A stretch of 64,000 nucleotides of DNA from CBDHCC01 sp965219235 (GTDB lineage Bacteria; Pseudomonadota; Alphaproteobacteria; Sphingomonadales; Sphingomonadaceae). Shown here piece after piece: positions 8,884 through 15,246 of the stretch. The DNA is taken from positions 434,001 to 498,000 of the forward strand of contig OZ244721.1 of NCBI GenBank assembly GCA_965219235.1, in the 5' to 3' direction. The notes under the pieces are model-generated. The model did not search any database. It saw only the letters and a program-made list of their open reading frames with translations, and had not been told where the DNA came from. Every line of letters starts with the position of its first letter. Position 1 is the stretch's first letter. A program made the translations under genes and the position numbers.

Positions 8884-10398
8884 ATGCCCACCGACGAGCC
8901 GCTCCCCGATCCCTGGGACGTGCTGATCGTGGGGGCCGGGCTGTCGGGGATCGGCGCCGCCTGGCACCTGCAGGACCGGCTGCCGGCGCTCTCTTACGCG
9001 ATCTGGGAGGCGCGCGACGCGATCGGGGGCACCTGGGACCTGTTCCGCTATCCCGGCATCCGGTCGGACAGCGACATGCACACGCTGGGCTATCGCTTCC
9101 GCCCCTGGACCCAGGCCAAGTCGATCGCCGACGGACCGTCGATCCTGCGATATGTCCGCGACACCGCGCGCGAGGCGGGCATCGATCGCCACATCGCCTT
9201 CGGCCGCAAGGTCATGCGCGTCGACTGGTCGAGCGAGGACGCGCTGTGGACGGTCACCGCCGAACACGGGGACGGGGAGGTCACGGCCCGCGCGCGCTTC
9301 CTCTACATGAACTCGGGCTACTACCGCTACGACGCCGGCTACACGCCGGAGTTCGCCGGGCGCGAGGACTTCGCCGGCCCCATCGTCCACCCCCAGCACT
9401 GGCCCGAGGACCTCGACGTGGACGGCCAGCGGATCGTGGTGATCGGATCGGGTGCCACGGCGGTGACTTTGGTGCCCAGCCTGGCGGAGATGGGCGCGCG
9501 GGTGACGATGCTGCAGCGCTCGCCGACCTACATCGTGGCGCTGCCCGGCGAGGACCGCATCGCCAACGGCCTGCGCAAGGTGCTGCCCGCGAAGTGGGCC
9601 TACCGCCTCACACGCTGGAAGAACGTCGCCTGGGGCCTGTTCTTCTTCAACCTGTCGCGCACGCGGCCGGAGCGGGTGAGGAAGCGGCTGCTCGACGAGG
9701 CGGCCAAGGCGCTGCCGGACGGCTACGACGTCGGCCGCCATCTGACGCCGACCTACAACCCCTGGGATCAGCGCATGTGCCTGATCCCCGACGGCGATCT
9801 GTGGGAGGTCTTGAGCGACGGCCGCGCCGACATCGTCACCGACCGCATCGAGCGGTTCGACCAGCGCGGCATCGTGTTGGCATCCGGCGAGCGGCTCGAC
9901 GCCGACATCATCGTCACCGCCACCGGCCTCAGCGTGGTCACCATGGGCGGGGCGGAGATGACGGTGGACGGCGAGGCGGTCCGGCCGGCGGACACCTTCA
10001 ACTACAAGGGCTGCATGCTGTCGGGCGTGCCCAACTTCGCGCTCACCTTCGGCTACACGAACGCCAGCTGGACGCTGAAGGCGGATTTGACGGCGGAATA
10101 TGTCTGCCGCGTGATCGAGGAGACGCGGCGGCGGGGGGCGGACTATGCCGTGCCTGTGGTCGAGGACGACCTGCGGCCGGAGCCGTTCCTCGACTTCACC
10201 AGCGGCTATGTGCGGCGTGCGCTCGACCAGCTGCCCAGGCAGGGCCATGCCAAGCCCTGGAAGCTCAACCAGAACTACGCCAAGGACCTCCTGACGCTGC
10301 GGCACCGGGCGGTGGCGGACGGGACCCTGCGCTTCCGCCGCAAGGGTCAGCCGGTGCCGCAGGGCCGCGCGGCGGAGATGCTGGCGGCGGCGCGATAG
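8884..10398 (+). CDS. Flavin-containing (Baeyer-Villiger type) monooxygenase
   Basis: FAD- and NADPH-dependent oxygenase, 504 residues from ATG 8884 (GAGAGGA lies 8 bases upstream; ATG 8875 is an alternative). The FAD Rossmann motif is GAGLSGIG near residue 17, the NADPH motif GSGATAVT near 195, and between them FAGPIVHPQHWP fits the Baeyer-Villiger fingerprint FxGxxxHxxxWP. Known relatives oxidise ketones, steroids or thioethers; the true substrate is unknown. It is divergent from an SDR, a pairing that fits alcohol to ketone to ester conversion, though this is inference. Confidence 0.9.
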   Translation: MPTDEPLPDPWDVLIVGAGLSGIGAAWHLQDRLPALSYAIWEARDAIGGTWDLFRYPGIRSDSDMHTLGYRFRPWTQAKSIADGPSILRYVRDTAREAGIDRHIAFGRKVMRVDWSSEDALWTVTAEHGDGEVTARARFLYMNSGYYRYDAGYTPEFAGREDFAGPIVHPQHWPEDLDVDGQRIVVIGSGATAVTLVPSLAEMGARVTMLQRSPTYIVALPGEDRIANGLRKVLPAKWAYRLTRWKNVAWGLFFFNLSRTRPERVRKRLLDEAAKALPDGYDVGRHLTPTYNPWDQRMCLIPDGDLWEVLSDGRADIVTDRIERFDQRGIVLASGERLDADIIVTATGLSVVTMGGAEMTVDGEAVRPADTFNYKGCMLSGVPNFALTFGYTNASWTLKADLTAEYVCRVIEETRRRGADYAVPVVEDDLRPEPFLDFTSGYVRRALDQLPRQGHAKPWKLNQNYAKDLLTLRHRAVADGTLRFRRKGQPVPQGRAAEMLAAAR

Positions 10399-10412
10399 GG
10401 CGGCCGAAGCGC

Positions 10413-10546
10413 CTCCCCTCCCTGCAAGGGAGGGGATCGAGGGGTGGGTGCGAGTGCGTCAGCACTCGCCGGCGCAGCCGCACGGCACCAACAGGCTCGG
10501 CTACGTCTCGCTACCCACCCCCGACCCCTCCCTGTGAGGGAGGGGG
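10413..10546. repeat. Palindromic repeat, family B (copy 2)
   Basis: Left hairpin CTCCCCTCCCTGCAAGGGAG, right hairpin CCCTCCCTGTGAGGGAGGGG, with a core of the usual GGGTGGGTGCGAG ... CTACCCACCCCCGACC type. It lies between the monooxygenase and isovaleryl-CoA dehydrogenase genes. Confidence 0.85.
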
Positions 10547-10614
10547 CTCACATTGCCAACCCTCGACCCGCAGACTAGCGAAGGACCCACAGCCCTTAGC
10601 CGGACGCCGCCCCG

Positions 10615-11787
10615 ATGACCGCCCACACCCACATCGTCCCGCCCTTCGACTTCCAGCTGGGGGAGGCGGCGGACATGATCCGCGACGCCACCGGCCGCTT
10701 CGCACGCGATCGGATCGAGCCGTTCGCCGCCGAGATCGACCGCGAGGATCGTTTTCCGGTCGAGCTGTGGCCGGAGATGGGCGCGCTCGGCCTGCACGGC
10801 ATCACCGTGGAGGAGGAGTGGGGCGGCTTGGGCCTGGGCTATCTGGAGCACTGCGTCGCGGTCGAGGAGGTGTCGCGCGCCAGCGCGTCCGTCGGCCTGT
10901 CCTACGGCGCGCACTCGAACCTCTGCGTCAACCAGATCCGCCGCTGGGGGACGGACGAACAGAAGCGCGAATATCTCCCCGGCCTGATCTCCGGCGAGCA
11001 TGTTGGCGCCCTGGCGATGAGCGAGGTCAGCGCCGGGTCCGACGTGGTGTCGATGAAGCTCAAGGCGGAGCGGGTGGACGGCGGCTGGCGGCTGACCGGC
11101 ACCAAGTTCTGGATCACCAACGCCCAGGTGGCCGAGGTGCTGGTGGTCTATGCCCGCACCGATCCCGACGGCCGGTCCAAGGGCATCACCGCCTTCCTGA
11201 TCGAGCGCGGCATGGCGGGCTTCTCGGTGGGCCAGCACATCGACAAGATGGGCATGCGCGGCTCCCCCACGGGAGAGCTGGTGTTCGACGACTGCTTCGT
11301 GCCCGACGCGAACATCATGGGACCGCTGAACGGCGGGGCGGCGGTGCTGATGAGCGGACTGGACTACGAGCGCGCCGTGCTCGCCGCTATCCAGCTCGGC
11401 ATCATGCAGGCCTGCCTCGACGTGGTCATCCCCTATGTCCGGGAGCGCAAGCAGTTCGGCAAGCCGATCGGATCGTTCCAGCTGATGCAGGCCAAGGTCG
11501 CCGACATGTACGTCGCGCTCAATTCCGCGCGCGCCTATGTCTATGCGGTCGCCAGGGCGTGCGACGCCGACCGCACCACGCGCTTCGACGCGGCGGGTGC
11601 CATCCTGCTGGCGAGCGAGAACGCGGTCCGCGTCGGGCTGGAGGCGATCCAGGCGCTGGGTGGGGCGGGCTATACCAAGGACTGGCCGGTGGAGCGGTTC
11701 GCGCGCGACGCCAAGCTGCTCGACATCGGCGCGGGGACGAACGAGATCCGCCGGATGCTGATCGGCCGGGAGCTGATCGGCGCGTGA
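10615..11787 (+). CDS. ivd: Isovaleryl-CoA dehydrogenase
   Basis: FAD-dependent acyl-CoA dehydrogenase for the third step of leucine degradation (isovaleryl-CoA to 3-methylcrotonyl-CoA). It has 390 residues in the standard three-part fold. Visible family marks are AMSEVSAGSDVVSMKL (FAD/substrate loop), KFWITNAQVAEVLVVYAR, and GLDYERAVLAA around residue 250, where the Glu matches the displaced catalytic Glu of IVD rather than the C-terminal catalytic Glu of straight-chain enzymes. The C-terminus has GTNEIRRMLIGRELIG. Its place upstream of the methylcrotonyl-CoA carboxylase genes supports the specific call. Confidence 0.93.
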   Translation: MTAHTHIVPPFDFQLGEAADMIRDATGRFARDRIEPFAAEIDREDRFPVELWPEMGALGLHGITVEEEWGGLGLGYLEHCVAVEEVSRASASVGLSYGAHSNLCVNQIRRWGTDEQKREYLPGLISGEHVGALAMSEVSAGSDVVSMKLKAERVDGGWRLTGTKFWITNAQVAEVLVVYARTDPDGRSKGITAFLIERGMAGFSVGQHIDKMGMRGSPTGELVFDDCFVPDANIMGPLNGGAAVLMSGLDYERAVLAAIQLGIMQACLDVVIPYVRERKQFGKPIGSFQLMQAKVADMYVALNSARAYVYAVARACDADRTTRFDAAGAILLASENAVRVGLEAIQALGGAGYTKDWPVERFARDAKLLDIGAGTNEIRRMLIGRELIGA

Positions 11788-11789
11788 CG

Positions 11790-12128
11790 ATGCTCTGGCT
11801 TTCAGCCGCGATCATGCTGCTCACCGCGGCGGTCCATTCCGTCCTGGGCGAACGCAGGCTGATCGGGCCGATCCTCGCCCTGAACAGCGGGGTCGTCGCC
11901 GTTCCATTGGGCCGCAACGTCCTGCGCTTCGCGTGGCACATGACCAGCCTGCTCATGATCCTGTCCGCGCTGACGCTCGTCTGGTCGGGCACCGACCGCA
12001 CGCTGATCGCAATCATCGGCGGGTCGTGGCTGGCGGCGGGGATCGTCGATGCCCTGATGACGCGCGGCCGCCACATCGGCTGGCCCGCCCTGGCCGCCGC
12101 CGGCGCGTTCGCTTTGGTGGGCGCGTGA
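11790..12128 (+). CDS. Small four-helix membrane protein, function unknown
   Basis: A 112-residue, very hydrophobic protein with four likely membrane helices (about residues 3-15, 25-42, 50-85 as two helices, and 95-112). It begins two bases after the ivd stop; a GTG at 11784 in the same frame would overlap that stop. No catalytic motif is visible. His-16 in the first helix (AAVHSVLGERR) and the pattern VLRFAWHM recall small integral membrane proteins found beside acyl-CoA dehydrogenases. It is probably cotranscribed with ivd. Confidence 0.75.
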   Translation: MLWLSAAIMLLTAAVHSVLGERRLIGPILALNSGVVAVPLGRNVLRFAWHMTSLLMILSALTLVWSGTDRTLIAIIGGSWLAAGIVDALMTRGRHIGWPALAAAGAFALVGA

Positions 12129-12142
12129 GGGGGATGCCGTCA

Positions 12143-12266
12143 CTCCCCTCCCTGCAAGGGAGGGGCTGGGGGTGGGTGCGAGCGGAGCGAGCTGCGGAGT
12201 CCACGGCAGGCTCCGTCTTCGCCGTCGCCACCCACCCCCGACCCCTCCCTGAAAGGGAGGGGGGAG
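12143..12266. repeat. Palindromic repeat, family B (copy 3)
   Basis: Hairpins CTCCCCTCCCTGCAAGGGAG (left) and CCCTCCCTGAAAGGGAGGGG (right) around a GGGGGTGGGTGCGAGCG ... GCCACCCACCCCCGACC core. Its purine-rich right end lies 5 bases before the ATG at 12271 and must act as, or next to, that gene's ribosome-binding site. Confidence 0.85.
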
Positions 12267-12270
12267 AGAG

Positions 12271-12543
12271 ATGAACCCCACCCTCCTCACCATCCTGCAA
12301 TACTATGGCGCGGGGGCGGCTCTCGTCGCGGCGCTGGTCGTCAGCCTGAATCTGGGCGCACGGGTGACGGGGTGGGCGTTCGTGCTGTTCGTGACCTCCT
12401 CGGTGGCTCTGCTCGCCTGGGGGTTCCTGGGCGAGGATGCGGAGGGGATCGCGTGGCAGAATGTGGGCTTGCTCGTCATCAACGCGGTGGGCGTCTACCG
12501 CTATCTGATCGCGGGCAAGGAGCCGGAGGGGGTGAAGGCGTGA
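12271..12543 (+). CDS. Small three-helix membrane protein, function unknown
   Basis: A 90-residue protein with three hydrophobic stretches (about 13-30, 34-52, 62-80) and a short charged tail. The pattern GWAFVLFVTSSVALLAWGFLG followed by a C-terminal VYRYLIAGKEP resembles small membrane proteins that may sit in an oligomer, but I cannot assign a family. It is flanked on both sides by family B repeats (copies 3 and 4) inside the ivd-mcc gene string. Confidence 0.78.
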   Translation: MNPTLLTILQYYGAGAALVAALVVSLNLGARVTGWAFVLFVTSSVALLAWGFLGEDAEGIAWQNVGLLVINAVGVYRYLIAGKEPEGVKA

Positions 12544-12558
12544 GGGGGAGCCGGACAA

Positions 12559-12700
12559 CTCCCCTCCCTGCTTGCAGGGAGGGGCTGGGGGTGGGTGCGA
12601 GCGCGCAGCGCGAGCTGCCGAACATCCGCACAAGACAGCCGCTCCGGAGGCTCGCTCCGCTCGCCACCCACCCCCGACCCCTCCCTGGAAGGGAGGGGAG
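12559..12700. repeat. Palindromic repeat, family B (copy 4)
   Basis: Left hairpin CTCCCCTCCCTGCTTGCAGG, right hairpin CCCTCCCTGGAAGGGAGGGG. The right end (GGGAGGGGAG, 12691-12700) is 6 bases before the GTG start of mccB, so the repeat itself appears to provide the Shine-Dalgarno sequence. Confidence 0.87.
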
Positions 12701-12706
12701 TGCCGA

Positions 12707-14308
12707 GTGACCGCCCCGACCCTCACCTCCGCTCACGATCCGGACTCCGCCGATGCCCGCGCCAACGCGGACCACAACCGCGCGCTCGTCGCCGACCTAC
12801 GCGACCGCGTGGCCACGGCGGCGCGCGGCGGCTCCGACCCCTCCCGCGAGCGCCACACCGCGCGCGGCAAGCTGCTGCCGCGCGACCGGGTCGAGCGGTT
12901 GCTGGACCCCGGCTCGCCGCTCCTTGAGATCGGCCAGCTCGCCGCCGACGGGGTCTATGACGACACCATTCCCGGCGCGGGCGTGATCGCCGGCATCGGC
13001 CGCGTGTCCGGCCGCCAGGCGATGATCGTGTGCAACGACGCCACCGTGAAGGGCGGCACGTACTATCCGCTGACCGTCAAGAAGCACCTGCGCGCGCAGG
13101 AGATCGCGGCAGAGAACCGGCTGCCCTGCGTCTATCTGGTCGACTCCGGCGGTGCGAACCTGCCCCACCAGGCGGAGGTGTTCCCCGACCGCGACCATTT
13201 CGGCCGCATCTTCTTCAACCAGGCCAACATGAGCGCCCAGGGCATCCCCCAGATCGCCTGCGTGATGGGGTCGTGCACGGCCGGCGGTGCCTATGTCCCC
13301 GCGATGGCGGACGAGAGCGTCATCGTGCGCAATCAGGGCACGATCTTCCTCGCCGGCCCACCCTTGGTGAAGGCGGCGACGGGCGAGGTCATTTCGGCCG
13401 AGGAGCTGGGCGGGGCCGACACCCACGGGCGCAAGTCGGGCGTGGTCGACCATGTGGCCGAGAATGACGAGCACGCGCTGACCATCGTGCGTGACATCCT
13501 GTCCACCTGCCTGCCCGACCGCACCCCGGACCTCAACCTCCGCGACCCGCGCCCGCCGAAGTTCGCCGCCGACGAGCTGTACGGCCTGATCCCAACGGAC
13601 GTGCGCGCGCCCTATGACGTGCGCGAGGTGGTCGCGCGGCTGGTCGACGGGTCGGAGTTCGCGGAGTTCAAGGCGCTCTACGGCACCACGCTGGTCTGCG
13701 GCTTCGCCCACATCTGGGGGATGCCGGTCGCGATCCTGGCCAACAACGGCGTGCTGTTCAGCGAGTCCGCCGTGAAGGGCGCGCACTTTATCGAACTGGC
13801 GGCGCAGCGGCGCATTCCGCTGCTGTTCCTCCAGAACATCTCCGGCTTCATGGTCGGCGGCGCGTACGAGGCGGAGGGAATCGCCAAGCACGGGGCCAAG
13901 CTGGTGACGGCGGTGGCGACCGCGCAGGTGCCCAAGGTGACGGTGCTGATCGGCGGGTCGTTCGGCGCGGGCAATTACGGCATGGCCGGCCGCGCCTACG
14001 GCCCGCGCTTCCTGTTCACCTGGCCCAACAGCCGCATCAGCGTGATGGGCGGTGAGCAGGCCGCGAGCGTGCTGGCCACGGTGAACCGCGACGCCGAGAG
14101 CTGGAGCGCGGAAGAGGAGGCCGCCTTCAAGGCCCCGATCCGCGAATTGTATGAGCGGGAGGGCTCCCCCTACTACGCCACCGCGCGGATGTGGGACGAC
14201 GGCGTGATCGACCCGGCGCAGACGCGCGATGTGCTGGGCCTGGCGTTCGCGGCGTGCCTGAACGCGGAGGTGGCCGAGCGGGCGCGGTTCGGGGTGTTCC
14301 GGATGTGA
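12707..14308 (+). CDS. mccB: 3-methylcrotonyl-CoA carboxylase, carboxyltransferase (beta) subunit
   Basis: Carboxyltransferase half of methylcrotonyl-CoA carboxylase, which carboxylates 3-methylcrotonyl-CoA in leucine breakdown. It has 533 residues from GTG 12707, the usual length; the frame is open further upstream but only through repeat B4. Two crotonase-like halves are seen: the N-half with YLVDSGGANLPHQAEVFPDR (typical of MccB rather than PccB) and the C-half with NISGFMVGGAYEAEGIAKHG and a GSFGAGNYGMAGRAY loop. It is followed after one base by an unrelated AT-rich ORF, which separates it from its partner mccA by about 940 bp. Confidence 0.94.
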   Translation: MTAPTLTSAHDPDSADARANADHNRALVADLRDRVATAARGGSDPSRERHTARGKLLPRDRVERLLDPGSPLLEIGQLAADGVYDDTIPGAGVIAGIGRVSGRQAMIVCNDATVKGGTYYPLTVKKHLRAQEIAAENRLPCVYLVDSGGANLPHQAEVFPDRDHFGRIFFNQANMSAQGIPQIACVMGSCTAGGAYVPAMADESVIVRNQGTIFLAGPPLVKAATGEVISAEELGGADTHGRKSGVVDHVAENDEHALTIVRDILSTCLPDRTPDLNLRDPRPPKFAADELYGLIPTDVRAPYDVREVVARLVDGSEFAEFKALYGTTLVCGFAHIWGMPVAILANNGVLFSESAVKGAHFIELAAQRRIPLLFLQNISGFMVGGAYEAEGIAKHGAKLVTAVATAQVPKVTVLIGGSFGAGNYGMAGRAYGPRFLFTWPNSRISVMGGEQAASVLATVNRDAESWSAEEEAAFKAPIRELYEREGSPYYATARMWDDGVIDPAQTRDVLGLAFAACLNAEVAERARFGVFRM

Positions 14309-14309
14309 C

Positions 14310-14717
14310 ATGAGAAAAGAAAATTCGAACACTGTCGAACTTACGGTCGTTAGCGCACCACTGCGCGACGTAATGAGCGACATTTGTAGAATTCATCTCA
14401 AGCATCGTCCCTTTGCCCGAGCTGGGCAAGTGGTAGTACTAAGATTAGGCAAACGGAAAGCGTATGTCGTTGTGCGGGGGCCAGCAGGGGTAAAAAGCGG
14501 AGAAGTTTCGCTCGATTCCGCAACCCGAAACAGGCTGGGAGTTTTGCCAAATCGGACCGCCCAGTTAGTTATATGTAAAGCTAATCTATATGATGAGTTT
14601 CGTTGGGCGTGGGATGCGACTGACGCGATGCCACGTGTAGCAGCTAGGCTTGGTGCAGTATCAGTCATTTTAGGTACAATCGGTCTGTTATTGGGTATGC
14701 TCTCGGTGTTTCTATAA
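14310..14717 (+). CDS. AT-rich tail-anchored protein of unknown function
   Basis: A 135-residue protein not matched to a family. Residues 1-110 are a soluble, strand-rich domain (VVVLRLGKRKAYVVVRGP, then GEVSLDSATRNRLGV); residues 112-135 form one C-terminal membrane helix with almost nothing after it, a tail-anchored layout. Its start overlaps the mccB end with only one base between stop and ATG, so it may be translated by coupling. Base composition is clearly lower in GC than all neighbours, with codons such as AGA, TTA, ATA and TTT that are rare elsewhere here. This suggests recent acquisition. The downstream gap 14718-14842 is also AT-rich and has no gene that I can see. Confidence 0.72.
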   Translation: MRKENSNTVELTVVSAPLRDVMSDICRIHLKHRPFARAGQVVVLRLGKRKAYVVVRGPAGVKSGEVSLDSATRNRLGVLPNRTAQLVICKANLYDEFRWAWDATDAMPRVAARLGAVSVILGTIGLLLGMLSVFL

Positions 14718-14842
14718 TGCTCAAGACGTGTGGTTTGTAGAGTGAATAGAAGAGCGGAGCCTCAATTTGTCCAATTTATGTTGGGTGTAAGCTATGCGAT
14801 GTCCCTCCTAGGGTCGGATAGCAGCTATGCTCCCCACACCTT

Positions 14843-15232
14843 GTCATGCTGAACTCGTTTCAGCATCCACACCTGTGACGGGCTCCGCATGAAGCAACCC
14901 TGCACCTATCTGCTCGCCAGCCAGCCCCGCGGCACGCTTTATGTGGGCGTGACGTCCGACCTGGTCGCCCGGCTGTGGCAGCACCGCAACGGCGCGGTGG
15001 ACGGCTTTACCATGCGCTATGGGGTCGCCCGCCTCATGCGCTTCGAACTGTTCGAGCACATGGGCGACGCTATCGCGCGCGAGAAGCAGTTGAAGAACTG
15101 GCACCGGCTGTGGAAAATCAATTTGATCGAGGGCGACAACCCGCAGTGGGTTGATCTCGCGCCCGGTTTGGGCTTGCCTCCGCTAGCGGTGGAACAGCGG
15201 AGGGATGGATGCTGAAACGAGTTCAGCATGAC
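14843..15232 (+). mobile_element. Family G unit: GIY-YIG gene bounded by perfect 27-bp inverted repeats
   Basis: The 27 bases at 14843-14869 (starting GTCATGCTGAACTCG) are repeated exactly, inverted, at 15206-15232 (ending CAGCATGAC). Each arm is also a hairpin with an 8-bp stem ATGCTGAA/TTCAGCAT around CTCGT. Between the arms there is only the GIY-YIG gene: its ATG is 19 bases after the left arm and its TGA stop (15213-15215) is inside the right arm. The unit is 390 bp and lies 14 bases before the mccA start, whose ribosome site (AGGGGA) follows the right arm directly. I see no obvious target-site duplication. Confidence 0.75.
14889..15215 (+). CDS. Small GIY-YIG nuclease family protein
   Basis: A 108-residue, single-domain GIY-YIG (UvrC/intron-endonuclease type) protein. 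The two strand motifs are TYLLAS and GTLYVGVT near residues 6-21; the catalytic Arg follows in VARLWQHRNG, and the Glu/Lys-rich helix is AIAREKQLKNWHRLWKINLI. It belongs to the short stand-alone group (YhbQ/UPF0213-like), whose biological role is not established. The last residues and the stop codon are encoded by the right inverted repeat. The gene lies in the same direction as mccB and mccA. Confidence 0.88.
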   Translation: MKQPCTYLLASQPRGTLYVGVTSDLVARLWQHRNGAVDGFTMRYGVARLMRFELFEHMGDAIAREKQLKNWHRLWKINLIEGDNPQWVDLAPGLGLPPLAVEQRRDGC

Positions 15233-15246
15233 GAGGGGACTCCGCC

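Noticed and set aside
9246..12128. A 960-codon open frame over the monooxygenase and ivd genes
   Set aside because: Only its last 112 codons (from 11790) form a sensible protein; the rest is a shadow frame of two clear genes.
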